Positions 21,851 through 34,745 of a stretch of 64,000 bases of DNA are shown piece by piece (position 1 is the first letter of the stretch; the number at the start of each line of letters is the position of its first letter). The notes beneath the pieces were generated by a model, which saw only the letters and a program-made list of their open reading frames with translations, ran no database searches and had not been told where the DNA came from. This stretch comes from Wurfbainia villosa. Taxonomy: Eukaryota; Streptophyta; Magnoliopsida; Zingiberales; Zingiberaceae. The DNA lies in the NCBI GenBank assembly GCA_025175895.1, contig CM045992.1:115780377-115844376 (forward strand), written 5' to 3'. The translations under genes were made by a program, and so were the position numbers.

Positions 21851-24800
21851 ATGTCACACTTAGAGGGCCACCGTTCGCCCTTCTCTCTTTAACAGAGAGG
21901 ACTTTAGCTATTAGAAGCGGCGAATGAAAGGCTTCTTGAAAACCGACTTAAAAGTCTGGTTTTGATTAGGAAAGAGTTTACTTCTCCGATAGATGACTCA
22001 GAAGAGTTGTTAGTGTAGGGAAATTCTGGATCGTGACGTTCACAACATCGCGGGCAAATACTTCGCACAACCGCAGTGGAAACAAAAATTATAAATCAGA
22101 TCCCTCCATAAATCCATGCAAAATATATAAGTCATTTTCTTTAATCTAGATCTTATCTAGAAGAAGAAATATACCTTCGATGCGAGCTCTTCGTAATCCC
22201 GCTAATCCAAACACAGTTGGATCTCAATACGGTAAGGACAATCGTATCTCTAAGGTATCCACACGAATCGTATCTTGGAGATGGAGATAACACCTTTGAT
22301 TGTGCTAGCAACCACACTAAGACTCTCCACACTTTACCTTGGCCAAGAAGAAGGGAGAAGAAGAATTAGGGATTCAAGGTACAAATGGGATCACCTCTAC
22401 ACGTTGAGATGCAACCTTCATCCACATTAAGGAGATTTCTCAAATCCCCTTTATTATGCATTAATTCACATTTTCATGCATTAACCCATTTGCATGAAAA
22501 GGTTGAGTGGTTTCCCAAATTCCATGTTCATTAATTAATCCATATGCAAGAATTAATCCATTTGCATGCAACTTCTCAAATTCCATGTGCATGAATTAAT
22601 CCATTTTGCATGCAACGGTTGGGAATCATTCTCATTTCATGCATTAATCCCTTTGCACGCAACATCAAGCATTAAATCTCATTTCATACATTAATCCATT
22701 TGCATGCAACAACTCCCATTTGCATATGATTAATCATCATTAATCATGCTTACATTCTTCAATTGATTTCACTTGAGTCTAACTCAAGTTAAACCAATTT
22801 GAGTCCAACTCAAGTTTGGCCAAGCAATAAGTCTAACTCATTCTAGTCCATTCAATTAAATAATGATTCATTTAGTCAAACTAAGATGAACACTTCTCCA
22901 AAATATATTCTTTGTGTGTGACCCTATAGGCTCTCATAGCGTTGGTAATGTATTTAAAACTATTTTAGATACATAAGCAATGAGTGACATCTAGCAATAC
23001 ATTATTGCTACCCAAGCTACAAGAAAGTCGAGATCCGACAACCTTTCCGTGACTATTATCATGTATGACGGTGTTCTTCTATCCTTGATATCTTAGATCG
23101 ATCAATGAGGCATAGATCGTGTCATCCCCTTATCAATCTTTATGTTTCTTGACCCCCAAGTAGACTCATTCAAACAAATGAGCTCAATATCTCATATTGA
23201 CTCATTTGAGTATGGCCATGTATTTTGTGGTTATACTCTATCAAGAGGCCAAAGATATCACTTCCGTAGTATGGGAGAGATAGATCACATCTACATCACT
23301 AACATCTCTTCGCATAATTCGTTACATACCAGTGATCGCCGTTATAGTGCACCCTGTTACGGTATGACGTTAGACGATATCAAAGTACATAACTCCTTAT
23401 GTAGGGAACCGTAGTGATTTCAAGTCTAAGGACTATTCATACCAATAGTCACATGAGAAAGTATATGACACTCATATAACGATCCATGATACTTTCTCAT
23501 GACAGGTCAATTCAGTACATATATTCTCCAATATATATACCCATGTGTCAATGTGATATCACATATCCATGACTTGTGAGATCAAGTCATCCATTGACCT
23601 ACACACTAGTCTCAATGTATCAATATATCCCTTTGTCTATTAATACTTAACTAGGAATGTTTAAGAATAGTGTTCTCTACAACTTCTCATAATCAATTCT
23701 ACCAATTGATATACTATAGATTAGAACCTACTATTCAAGGGTATTATTATATTTATTTACTGGCATACACATAAAGTAAATATAATAATCAATCTTTGTC
23801 TGTTATTAATGAAATATGATACATATGATCCCTAATCAATCATCTCATGACTGACACTAAGGGTTGATACTAACAGTTAGATCTAGAGAAATGGACCATG
23901 GACATTAGGAAAAGAGCTCAAGTCGATTATAAGACCCTTAACACCTTGCAATACGGACTAACCAAAGAAGAGCTCAATAGAGTCGGACCCTTCGAAAACT
24001 CTAAGGAACTTTGGGATAAATTAATAAAATTACATGAAGACACTAATGACACTAGGATAGCTAAAAGAGATATACTACTTAATAAATTATTTAATTATAA
24101 AATAAAAATACGAGTTAACTACACACTAGGATTAAAGATATATTAAATGTACTACACTTAATAGGTCATTAAATTGAAAATAGGGACTTAATTAGGTGTA
24201 CTCTTAAGGCATTTCCTCGGAATGCCTTATGGACATCCATCATCGATGCCTATAATTAAGGTTTCCCAAGATCTTTCCTTAATTAGATTAAACGAATTAT
24301 TTTATGAACTTGAATTACATGGAGAAGAAGGAAGCTAACTTGGGTCAAACCAAGAACGGAATAGCTTTAGTGGCAAGTTCGATTAAAAGTGAAAAAGGAA
24401 GGAAAACCAAGAGTGAGTCCGAAGACGAGTCTGAATCGGACCTAAACGGAGAAGAAGAGATCGTGAATATGGTCTGGAAGATGTTCAATCGGAAGAAGAG
24501 ATTCACAAAGAAAAATGCCAAAAAGGTAGTCAATAATAAATCGAGACCCATATCTGAAGTCACATGTTACAAGTGCAACAGGAAGGGGCACTGCAAGTCA
24601 GAGTGCGCAAACCTAAAAAGGAAAAGAAGAAGGCACTCAAGGTGACTTGGGATGAGTCATCTTCGAAGGAGTCGGACGCAGAAGAACCAAAGTGGAGCTT
24701 CGTAGCTTTCATGGCCGCAGGTGAGTCCGAGGCCGAATCAAGTTTTGAGTCCGAGTTCGGATCCGAGAGAAGCTACGGATCTGAGAGAAGCTTCGGATCT

Positions 24801-25370
24801 GCATCCATTTCTGAAGGACTAGACGAGGTAACCCCTTCCTTAGAAGATAATTGTACAACATAATAGCAAGTCTAGGTAGGAAGTTAGCTAAGTCCAAGAA
24901 TTGAGTAGACTTACTTCTTAAAGATACTTAAGGAGCAAGTCAACTCAAAGGCTTCGACTTCCCAAATTAAGGATAGAGACTCAACTCAAATTGCAAAGCT
25001 TGAGGAAGAGAACTCAATCCTAAAAAGGCAAGTTGAAGATCGATCTCACCGGAACATTTGAAAGGTTCATGTCGGGCTTCAAGTATCTTGACATGATGCT
25101 TAGGTCTCAACGAGTCATGTACAACAAGTCAGAACTCAGATACAAGGCTAGGTCATCCTACAAATCATATATGTCTTTACTTAGCCAAAACACTAAGAGT
25201 CAAGTCCAAGCATAGGTTCCTAAGTCTAACTTAGTAAACCAAGTTGGATCGAACCAATTTTGGGTCCCCAAGAGTCAAATTCACTTAGTGAATAAAACTC
25301 AATTGAGTTACGACTTAGGTGGAGCTAGATCTTTACTTGTTACTACTCTTATTTGAACTCTTGCATGCTT
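21851..25370 (+). pseudogene. SIRE-3 gag, interrupted by a solo LTR
   Basis: Starts at ATG 21851 (MSHLEGHRSPF), like the SIRE-M Gag start MAHLEG, and is soon frameshifted. It is interrupted at 22014 and resumes at 23881 with LTKEELNRVGPF and LWDKLIKLHEDTNDTR. It passes a frameshift near 24110 and continues with ELNYMEKKEAN at about 24310 and a CCHC knuckle CYKCNRKGHCKSEC at about 24567-24608. A long Glu/Ser run to 24860 and a C-terminal domain at 25033-25300 (LRSQRVMYNKSELRYK, FWVPKSQIHLVNK) follow. The domain order is the same as in SIRE-M gag. Frameshifts, stops and the LTR make it inactive. Confidence 0.85.
22014..23875 (-). repeat. Angela-like solo LTR
   Basis: 1862 bp, plus-strand ends TGTAGGGAAATTC...TACTAACA, flanked on both sides by GTTAG (22009-22013 and 23876-23880). 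It lies inside SIRE-3 gag. It shares ends and several blocks (GTGTGACCCTATAGGCTCTCAT, CCTTTCCGTGACTA, CTTTCTCATGAC) with the Angela LTRs at 47664 and 54586 but differs through much of its first half. It belongs to a related subfamily. No internal region is present, so it arose by LTR-LTR recombination. Confidence 0.92.
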
Positions 25371-25960
25371 AGTTAGTTTTACTTGCTTAATTTAGAATGG
25401 ACTAGATAGGAAACAAAGTAGTTTAAACTTGAATGACCTAGTACTAAGGCGAAGTGAACTAATAGTAAGTTAGGGAAGCTCTTTGAAGTGCATATCTTAG
25501 GAAGTGATCCACCTGATATCTAAGAAAGTCATATGCCTCGCCACTACCTGGTGCACTAAGTGAAGTGAAACTAATCAAAGCTAACTCACTAAGTCTTTAA
25601 CTAGTTAGACTAAAGTTTAGTCTAAAGCGAGTCAAGTATTTGATTCCTTGATTGACCTTGTCTTAGGAAGTAGTCCGCCTGATATCCAAGAAAGGCATAT
25701 GCCTCGCCACTATCTAGAAGTCAATTTTGAAAAAACTTATTTGATTATCCAAACTAAATTTGAATCTAGCACAAGTTTAAATACTTTCAATTTTCATTAA
25801 AATTAATCGAGATAAGAATGAACTCTCATCTCACAAAACTCATGGAATTAACGTGTATTGAAAACCTAGTTTGGGTGAGATGCTTAATGTTAATAAATTT
25901 ATTTTCAAGGAGGAACCTAAAAACAGTTAAATAAAAACTATCTTTCAAAGAAAATTAAAA
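25371..25960 (+). other. Gag-pol spacer of SIRE-3 with two conserved blocks
   Basis: Non-coding. Blocks at 25494-25551 and 25656-25718 are the plus-strand form of the conserved block in SIRE-M (13636-13703) and Angela (53690-53752). Both end in TGCCTCGCCACTA. Confidence 0.75.
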
Positions 25961-26750
25961 TCCAAAATCAATATATCCTATTGATGGTGTCCTCTTCTTT
26001 GACCCACTCATATCCCCTTCTCCCTTCTTAAGAATCCCTACCAATCACCTTGAATCCTTAAGCCAGAAACAAGATCTGTCACTTAAAGAAAACGTTAGAG
26101 GTGGGCCGACTTTACTAGCACGACTCCTCTGACACTAAGTTTGAATCACAAGAATAAAGTAGTGGAATGAAGAAGAAGAAGTGAGAAGAGATTTTTGTGT
26201 ACCGAATAGAGAAGAAAAAAATCATCCCCTTTCCATTCATCTCCGCCCCCTTTTATAGAAGATTTTCCCGCCTTGTTCCCAAATGAATTTACTTTAATGT
26301 CCCTACTAGCTTGTTGAGGCGTAACTTCTTTTCCCGCTCATTTTTAAAATAATTCCTTCCATGCCTTCCACGTGCCCCTCTTTTTCCTTATCAGTTACCT
26401 AAAAAACAAACCACACACAAATTTCTAACAAACAATAATAAAAATACTTTTTATTAAAAAAATCCCTTGACATCCTTTTTAATCGTATCCCAGAACATCC
26501 ATGTCATTTACCCATACTAAATTCGAGAAATCCTCCTGAAACTCAGAAAATAGCAAAGCACTTGAGAAATATATATGCTGGTTGAGAAATACACATGTTA
26601 CTCGGGAAATACTTACATCTCTCCGGAAATGCATGAACAACTCAAAAAATACATAAACTGCTCAAACTTCACAAAACTAAACTCTGGATCAACTACTCTA
26701 CACCTCCCTATTGAGCTTAGGAAATGCATAGACAACTCGGAAAATACATA
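25961..26750. other. Unassigned sequence left of the gag-only SIRE
   Basis: No gene. 26150-26290 includes a GAAGAAGAAG run and CCTTTTATAGAAG, which is TATA-like on the minus strand. From about 26530 diverged short repeats of the type GGGAAATACATAGAC-TGCTC begin. These continue beyond the insertion at 44859, so both belong to one original locus. Confidence 0.55.
26746..26750. other. Target-site duplication, left (SIRE-2)
   Basis: ACATA, repeated exactly at 44859-44863 after the far LTR end. Confidence 0.85.
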
Positions 26751-26865
26751 TGTTGGTGCATTTGACCCATGTCATGATTGACCAAACTCGAGTTTGACTC
26801 GAGCAGTATTTTGATGTTCGACAACATATATGACATGTGATTGTCAAGGGAAGTCCAAGTGTGTA
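26751..26865 (+). repeat. 5' LTR of SIRE-2, first part
   Basis: First 115 bases; matches 42186-42300 of the 3' LTR (GACCCATG, GTCATGATTGACCA, TGACATGTGATTGTCAAGGG). Continues at 37771. Confidence 0.9.
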
Positions 26866-29588
26866 TGTCACGCCCCGAGGGAGTCCTCGCCAGATAAAAA
26901 TCCGGCAGCATCTCCCCTGTAGGGGTGACAATACCAATTTTCATACAAGGCCTACACGACCACTATACATTGGTCAACACGACCGGAATCCAAACACACA
27001 CGCAGGTAATAAAATAGGCCTCTGGCCAACTATCACAGTAAATGATAACCAGTCCACAATAACTAGACTTACCCCTTCTGCCATCTGGGCAGGAATACCA
27101 AACCAAATCCAATCGAAACAAAACCGAATAAAGGTCCATAAGGACACCAAAAATCCACGAATACAAATATCCAACTCCAATCCTAAACATGTCTTCTAAT
27201 CAAAATATTCAAACCATAGAAACAAATAACAAATAAAAACTTTCACGACGAGTGGGGTTTGACAGCTGGACTCTCCTAACAGCTTCATCCTGAAATAGAT
27301 ATAAATCAACGGGGTAAGTTCAAAGAACTCAGCGGGTATAGTAGATATGCAAAGTAAGGTATAGCTAACAATAAAAATCATACTAGTACAGTCTCACATA
27401 AAGGGTAAGCAAGAAATAAATGCAAAATAACTGTACTCACCTGAATCTCCTACCCTGATATAGGAGCATGTGCCCTACTATAAGAGATAAAGTCATCACC
27501 ATATATGAATATGAGTCCTGTATGCATGACAATCATATGCAACATCCAAGGCATCAATACAATAATGCAGCAAACACAATACAAATGCGATCCGTGCAAA
27601 GTGCATGTCGTGCAAATGACATGGTCACCCCTGACGCCAGTCAGTCGCCTCACACGTGATGGTGAAGCCGAGTGGGTAGAGCTATGACAACTGTGCACTC
27701 TGCCATCACTGCTCCTGAGTGACCGAGTGGACAGGATGCTGTCGGAGTACACCTATCCTCCTGCCCCAAACAGAGTGGGGGAGCTAAGCTCTCATCTCCC
27801 GGTGTCATAGACCAGAGGAGGGATCCCTGCCCGCTACCACGCTGCCTCATCGCTACCCATGAGCGGACCAGCGGAGCCTGACAGAGCAACTGCACACACC
27901 CTCCTGATGTACCACTAACCCATGAGTGGCAGTGTGTGCAGGCCATGTAACTGGCTGTAGGCTCAACTATAAAGGAACCCCGTCCAGCCAGCATGCAATC
28001 ATGCAAGATGGTGCATGATACTAAAGCATGTAAATCCAACTAAAAATACATATCCGAATAATATGCACAATCAATATGTACATATCCATAAACCAAGTAA
28101 CTATGATCCAAATAAAACAGGGAAGATATAATCATATCCTATCGCATGCATGTATCAAGTAGGCACCAAAAACATGCTAGGCATATAAACATGAAAATTA
28201 TTGCAAGCTATCCTAACTAGCATATCAACTTGACTATATCTAAAAGATAAGTCAAAATACCCGCCTGAATATAAATATTCGTAAAAAGAACCAGATCGTC
28301 ACGACCGGGGACCTGCCTCGTGACCAAAACCTGCATATAGCATAACTATTGTTAAGCACCAAAAAAATGAAATCAACCGTCAAATCGAATACTTAATCGA
28401 TTTCTTTCATAACCCAATTAACCCAAAATTTTCATAAATCCCGATCACCTTCCACCTAATAATGGTCTTTTCGTTCAATCACACTTGTACAACACCCAAG
28501 GTAAATCCATCCCCAAATCGAGCCTAAATCTTGATTAGCTTTAGATCTAACATCATAATCATAACAAACACTAGACCAACAATATAACAGTGTATATCCA
28601 ACCATCCCAAATCCTCCGAATACAATACGATCAACCAAATAACACCAAAATCATACTTACCAGCCCTAGGATCCCATCGGCAGCCCTTCACCGCCCACCG
28701 TTGCACGAAATTAGGGATCTAATGAACCCTAATTGTAACCCAACATAACCCACAACCATTTTCAGCCGATGAACAACCCGAAACACCTTCTATACCCACC
28801 TCCTCCTTTACAACCGGCCAACAACTCCAAACTTAGCCCATTTACAGCCGAAACACCTGCATGACCACCTCCAACCCTAACCGCACGACACCCCCAATAA
28901 ACCCTCACAACCCTCTCAGCCAGCAATCCCCCTCAAATTCACAACTGCCTTCTCTTCACCTAAACAAAGAACCACTAGAATGCATAAAGGAAACAGAGAA
29001 ATAAAATATACTAGAAATTTGGGAAACTCCTCTCGAATATCTCCTGTGATCAGAATCGGCCGGAAAACCACCGGCTAGAGGAGACCGCCATTGTCTAGGG
29101 CGAGGAGACCGCGTGACCTCGACGTCAGCATCTTGCGAACGCAACGAAGAGAAGGCTCTGCAAGAAAAGGCGGCGCGAAGGCAAGGCGAGAGGGACGGCC
29201 GAGCTCTCGGACGGCAAGTCGGCAAGGCTGGCTCGGGCGCGAGAAAGGGGAAAGAAATCGGCGATGGAGAGATCGCGCGAGAAAGAAAAGGGATCGGGGA
29301 AGAAGGAACCGAGCTCGGAAACTGCAGAAGGAGGAAAATCACGGCGGGGAAAAAGAAAAAGAAAATAGAAAAAAACTTAGGTTACATCGCGTATTAATGC
29401 CCTTTAAATAGACTCCTCCAAAGCCTATTTATTTTATCCCCGTAATTATCTCGTACGGACTCCGTTTAAATCCAGAAAAATTCCGAAAAAATTCCTAAAA
29501 TTCCCTAAAAATCCCGAAAAATTTCTAGGATTATTTTCTTAATTCTTTGGCCATTTAATTTAATATTTTAAATTTTCAGTATTTAACA
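26866..29588 (-). repeat. 3' LTR of Tekay element 2
   Basis: TGTCACGCCCCGAGG...GTATTTAACA. Compared with the other LTR it lacks several short segments in the GC-rich stretch 29060-29200. Frames seen there are composition artefacts. Minus-strand TATA-like CTATTTAAAG lies at 29403-29412, about 180 bases from the LTR start. Confidence 0.93.
29403..29412 (-). promoter_or_regulatory. TATA-like box in Tekay LTR
   Basis: Minus-strand CTATTTAAAG; same motif in the other LTR at about 37594-37603. Motif evidence only. Confidence 0.4.
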
Positions 29589-29600
29589 TTCTCCCCCACT
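29589..29600 (-). other. Polypurine tract of Tekay element 2
   Basis: Minus-strand AGTGGGGGAGAA beside the LTR start. Confidence 0.9.
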
Positions 29601-29689
29601 AATAAAAATTTGATCCCCAAATTTCCTACTCAGATGCATAACGAGTAAGAAATACCACAAGTACTAAAAAATATACTTCACGTACCTTA

Positions 29690-31648
29690 AGTAAACAAGT
29701 GGGGGTATTGAGCTCTGATCTTTTCTTCAAGCTCTCAAGTAGCATCCTCATCGGTTTGGTGACTCCACCCGACCTTGACAAGTCGCACAACCTTATTTCG
29801 CAACTATCGTTCCTTGAAATCCAAAATCCATACCGAAACCTCTGCGTAAGTAGCATCAGGTTGAATGGAACCTGACACATCTGATAGAATATGTGTAGAG
29901 TCTGGCACATACTTCCTCAGCATGGACACATGGAACATATCATGTATACTCGTCAAAGATGGTGGTAGCGCTAGACGATAAGCAACTGCTCCGATCCTAT
30001 CCAAAATCTCAAACGAACCAATGTATCTAGGAGCTAGCTTACCACGGAGGCCAAATCTCTTCACCCCTTTTGTAGATGAGACTCGCAGAAATACATGATC
30101 ACCTATCGAGAACTCCAAAGGTCTCCGTCTACGATCTGCATAACTCTTCTGGCGATCCTGCGCCTCTGCCATCCTACGTCTGATAGTACGGACCAACTCT
30201 GCCTCATGCTGAGCTCTCTGGGGTCCTAGCAACTGGGCCTCCCCAACCTCCTCCCAGAGGGTGGGTGTACGACACTGTCTACCATACAATGCCTCATACG
30301 GGGCCATTTGGATAGCCGAATGATAACTGTTATTGTAGGCGAATTCCACTAACGGCAAATGATCCTCCCAGTTGCCTCCGAAATCTATAACACAGGACCT
30401 CAGCAAATCCTCTAGTGTCTGAATGGTCCGCTCAGACTGTCCATCTGTCTGCGGATGGAAGGCAGTACTAAACCGAAGCTGTGTGCCTAAAGCCTGCTGC
30501 AGACTCTGCCAGAACCTAGACGTGAACCGGGGATCTCTATCTGATATAATGCTCAAAGGAACACCATGCAATCTGATGATCTCCCGACAATATAGCTCTG
30601 CCAACCGATCCAGAGAGTCGGTCTTCCGAATCGATAAGAAGTGCGCGGATTTGGTTAGTCGGTCTACGACTACCCAAATCGCGTCATGACCTTGACGTGT
30701 CCTAGGCAAACCCATCACAAAATCCATAGTAATATGATCCCACTTCCACTCAGGAATAGGAATCCTCTGAAGTAATCCAGCTGGTCTCTGGTGCTCAGCC
30801 TTTACCTGCTGACAAATCAGACATCTAGCTACAAAATCTGCGATGTCTTTCTTCATACCGTTCCACCAATACAAACGCTTTAAATCTCGATACATGCGGT
30901 TTCCGCCTGGGTGGATCGCAAATCGAGAGCGATGAGCCTCCTGTAGTAACTCCTCCATAACCGGGTGAGGCTGAGGTACGCATAATCTGCCTCGGAAATA
31001 AATTATACCTTCATCATCGCGGGTGAACTCAGTCTGCTGTCCAGAAGTTATCTGACTACCAATGAACTGTAAATGTTGATCACTGGCCTGAGCCTCCCGG
31101 ACTTTCGTCCGGATAGACGACTGAGCAACCATGGTAACCAGAACGCCCTGCTCTGTCGGTCCCTGCTCCTCAAGACTCAACTCAGAAAAACCCTGAATCA
31201 AATCCGTGACCAAAACTCGGAAGGAAGCTAAAGTCCCTCGGGACTTCCGGCTAAGTGCATCGGCAACCACATTGGCTTTCCCTGAGTGGTAGCTGATGGT
31301 ACAGCCATAATCCTTCAGGAACTCCATCCATCTCCTCTGTCGGAGATTGAGTTCCTTCTGCGTAAATAGATATTTGAGACTCTTATGATCAGTAAGAATC
31401 TCAAACATAATACCATATAAATGATGCCTCCAAATCTTCAAGGCGAAGATAATAGCGGCTAACTCTAAATCATGAACTGGGTAGTTTTTCTCATGATCCT
31501 TCAACTGGCGAGAAGTATAAGAGACTACTCTGCCATACTGCATCAATACTGTGCCTAAACCTTGTAGAGATGCATCGGTATAAAGAACAAAACCATCGTC
31601 TCCTGATGGCAATACCAAAATCGGTGCTGACACCAGTCTCCTCTTCAA
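29690..31648 (-). pseudogene. Tekay 2 RNase H, integrase and chromodomain
   Basis: A 614-codon open frame (29804-31648) plus the tail down to about 29690. Residues 1-135 form RNase H (VLYTDAS at 22-28; ALKIWRHHLYG; DALSRK). The integrase zinc finger is His239, His246, Cys276, Cys279. The catalytic triad is Asp309 (ITMDF), Asp370 (SDRDPRF) and Glu406 (QSERTIQ), with the proper 35-residue spacing. After 560 come the FHVSMLRKYVPDS motif and the chromodomain region. A TAG replaces the Gln codon at about 29806 and cuts off the last 38 or so residues, which the degenerate copy at 484-807 still has. Integrase joins cDNA to chromatin, and the chromodomain is thought to bias target choice. This is the best-preserved coding region of the window. 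Confidence 0.93.
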
Positions 31649-32446
31649 CTCCTAAAAACTAGTCTCGCACGCCTATATCCACGTGAACTTTACGCCCTTC
31701 CTAGTAAGGCGTGTCAATGGCATAGCAATGCTCGAGAAACCCTCAACGAACTGTCTGTAATAACCGGCCAAGCCTAGGAAACTGCGAAACCTCTGGGTGA
31801 TTTCTTGCTCCCAATCGGTGATGACCTCGATCTTCTAGGGGCCAACTGAAATACCTCTACTTGAAACCACATGTCCCAGAAAACCGACTGAGTGTAACTA
31901 AAATGCGCATTTATTGAACTTCGCATATAGTCGCTTCTGTCGAAGCCTATCGAGAACAAGACGAAGATGCTGCGCGTGTTCCTCCTCGGAACGAGAATAG
32001 ACCAGAATGTCATCGATAAAAACAATGACGAACCGATCTAGGAAATCCATAAATTCACGGTTCATCAAATCCATAAATATTGCTGGAGCATTGGTAAGCC
32101 CAAATGGCATTACTAAAAACTCATAGTATCCATATCCGCACGGAACGCCGCTTCAATGTCGTCTAACCCTTAATTGATGATATCCGGACCGCAGATCAAT
32201 CTTAGAATAGACCGATGTACCTCTGAGATGATCAAACAAGTCCTCAATACGTGGCAGGGGATATTTATTCTTGATAGTGACAACGCGTTCAATCGCTGTA
32301 GTCGATGCATGCACGCTCATCGAACCGTCTTTCTTCTTCACGAAGAGAACCGGAGAACCCCAGGGTGATACACTAGGGCGAATAAAACCTCTGTCCAAAA
32401 GTTCCTGGAGCTGAACCTTTAACTCGTCCAACTCTCTCGGGGCCAT
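31649..32446 (-). pseudogene. Tekay 2 reverse transcriptase
   Basis: Frames 32153-32446 and 31898-32110 cover the RT palm and fingers: FIRPSVSPWGSPVLFVKKKDGS, YPLPRIEDLFDHLRG, YSKIDLRSGYHQLR, then MPFGLTNAPAIFMDLMNR and the catalytic FIDDILVYS. Frameshifts separate them near 32115-32150. A further break before 31774 leads to the connection region (31649-31770), which includes FAV..FLGLAGYYRQF-type remnants in DNA. RT copies the genomic RNA. The active Asp pair is kept, but the polyprotein frame is lost. Confidence 0.88.
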
Positions 32447-33147
32447 ACGATAAGGAGCTTCGATGTCGGCGACGTCCCAGGTATTAACTCAATCATGAAC
32501 TCCACTTGCCTTCTGGGAGGCAGACCCGGTAACTCCTCTGGAAAGACATCTGAATACTCTCGGACAATAGGGATGTCCGCGATCTGAGAGTCACCACTGT
32601 CTTCTACATTGATCATAGATAATAGAAAACCCTGGCAACCGTGCAATAAAAGCTTCTGAGCCTGAATCGCAGAAATGATCGCTATACCATCATCCCGAAT
32701 GCCAGTGAAATCCCACGAGGGTTGGTTCGGAGGTTGGAATGTGACCACCCTCGTCTGGCAATCAACTATGGCATGATATGCTGACAGCCAATCCATGCCA
32801 AGGATAATGTCGAACTCGACCATGTCCAGTACCAATAAATCTACTGTAAGAATGATATTACCGAAATCTAAGGGACAACCTCGGACCTCTTGGGTAATGT
32901 CCAACGTATCACCAGATGGTAGGGAGACGATTAACCGCTGTGCTCTAATAGTGGGTAATCTACCAATCTCTCTCATAAAAGTATGAGAAATGAACGAATA
33001 CGAACTACCAGTATCAACTAGCATAATAGTTGAAAATGCATAAATTGAAACCGTACCATGAAATACGGATTCGTTGGTTCGCTGCGCATCCTCTCTGGTA
33101 ATCGCATGAATCCGCCCAGTCTCCGGTGGAGGTAGAGGTGGTATCAC
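32419..33147 (-). pseudogene. Tekay 2 aspartic protease
   Basis: 242 codons. Active-site box LVDTGSSYSFIS at about residues 41-52, second conserved stretch LGMDWLSAYHAIVDCQTRVV near 115-135, and the linker to RT ending in ELPGLPPRRQVEF, a Tekay hallmark. The frame shifts near 32480 so that protease and RT are no longer fused. It would process Gag-Pol. Confidence 0.9.
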
Positions 33148-33159
33148 TGCCAGAGGTGG

Positions 33160-33700
33160 TTGTGTCTGGACCTGCGACTGATATGAAGGCGTCGTGGTGG
33201 TATGAAGGCTACATCGTATCGCACGCGATCGTTCTCAACTAGTGGCGTGCACTGATCATCATCGATGGTTCTTCTTGTGAATGGTATTGTACCTCGGATG
33301 GTGAGGCGCATCGTCTGGGTCTAAAATCGAACCCTGTGACACCATACGAGCACAAGTGTACTTCTGTCCATGAATGCCATAGGCGACTCCTACAGGGGGA
33401 GCTGTCCTCTGCGGGCGTTGCGAAGGTCTGGCTGTCTGCCCCCCTCTCTGAGTCTCAGACTAACGCAAAGGTCCTCCCTGGATAGATATCTCGGAAGCCA
33501 CTTGCTGAGCCTTCAACGAACAATCTCGGCTCAGATGCCCAGGCAATTTACAATAATAGCAAACTAACTATCCCAAGGTGCAGGCTGAGACGATATGCTC
33601 TCTCGATCCACAACGAGTACAGTGGGTGTCACTAGTGGGCGGCCTCCGACTCTGCTGAGAAGACCGGGAGGGCCCAGCTAAAGATCGTTCTGATTTCTGA
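33160..33700 (-). pseudogene. Tekay 2 gag C-terminal part with CCHC zinc knuckle
   Basis: DNA at about 33528-33570 on the minus strand encodes CYYCKLPGHLSRDC, the CX2CX4HX4C knuckle that binds RNA. The surrounding sequence is Arg/Gly/Gln/Pro-rich linker with broken frames. It links the gag core (33707-34380) to the protease. Confidence 0.75.
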
Positions 33701-33706
33701 GGCCGG

Positions 33707-34745
33707 CTAGATGCCCCAGAATGACTCGACCCTCGACCCCGACCACTTTGCGCATCCGAGTCGCATGTGGTATTGGGTCCGACTGTGGTTCGTTGTTTTC
33801 CTTTTCCTATCAGTATTGACCCTCTGTTGAGCCGACTCGATCAACAAAGCTCTATCCAATGCCTCTCGGTAGGAAGAACTACCAAATCCTGCCATCTTGA
33901 CTTGGAGATGCCCATCTAGTCCCTGAACAAACTGCATCATGCGTGACCTGTCCTCAGCAACTAACTCTAGGCAAAACCTGGCTAACCGATTAAATTCTGT
34001 ATTATACTCCATCACTGAGCGATTATTCTGTCGAAGACTCAGAAAAACCTGACGTCGCATCATCTGATATGCCCGTGGGAAATACTGACTCTCAAAAGCC
34101 TCTCTAAATCTCGACTGTAACTGCCGCCGCCGATAATCGAGTGCTGCATATCCCACCAGATCTCGACCTCGCCTCGCAAATGGAAGGCCGCCAACTCTGC
34201 CTTCTCCCACTCGGAGCATACCATATAGTAGAAGGTACGCTCCATCGTCTCGATCCAAGACTGAGCCACGACCGGATCAGTCTCTCCGCTGAATAAAGTG
34301 AACCGGCTTTTCATTGACTTTGCTAATCCGGGAATCCGAGCTCGTGCCGCAGTTACATCAATAGGATAAGTAGGGGTCATCGCAAGAGCTGGCGAAACAA
34401 CTGTAGATGGTGTCGTTGCCTGAGCAGGCGAATCTAGTGAGGGCCGACCGGCTCACCGATGGGCCTGTCGGGTCTATAGAGAGTCCTCATCGGGCGGGTG
34501 TCGTGTGTAGCGAGGTCTCCCGCTGGTACATCGGATACTCCAGAAGCGGGTATCTCTGGAGGAGGAACCACCGAGGACTCAGGATCCACGACTCCCGCAG
34601 CACCATGTGGAACCTGACCCTGATCAACATGCTCACCCTCAGTAGATCTCTCTGGCAACTCAGTCGCCAAAGATCTCAATGTCCTCTATCGTGGTCGCCC
34701 CGCACCGCGTCTCGGCGCAGGAGCACGCCCACCTCGTCTCATATA
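33707..34745 (-). pseudogene. Tekay 2 gag core
   Basis: Likely start is an ATG near 34740 (MRRGGRAPAPRRG), shortly after the leader; a TAG follows after 18 codons at about 34690. The frame 34434-34679 is an acidic, Pro-rich N-terminus. 34060-34380 contains FSGETDPVVAQSWIETMERTFYYM, the start of the retrotransposon Gag domain. After a frameshift near 34130, 33707-34258 continues with FREAFESQYFPRAYQMMRR, FLSLRQNNRSVMEYNTEF and MQFVQGL. It forms the capsid of the virus-like particle. Breaks make it non-functional as it stands. Confidence 0.88.

Larger units (their letters stand above)
20300..25960 (+). mobile_element. Truncated SIRE element (SIRE-3)
   Basis: LTR, primer site, broken gag and gag-pol spacer are present. 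The element ends within the spacer at about 25960, and no protease, integrase or RT follows. Its gag is split by a solo LTR (22014-23875). An LTR with the same first 125 bases occurs at 58709, so the 3' end of this element may have been displaced by later insertions and recombination (inference). Confidence 0.75.

Noticed and set aside
23142..23414. 90-codon frame in the solo LTR
   Set aside because: Inside a non-coding LTR; the homologous Angela LTRs do not keep it open.
27450..28039. Frames of 100-129 codons repeated at 35596-36185
   Set aside because: They are the same stretch of the two Tekay LTRs, with differences that do not preserve protein sequence and no known domain.
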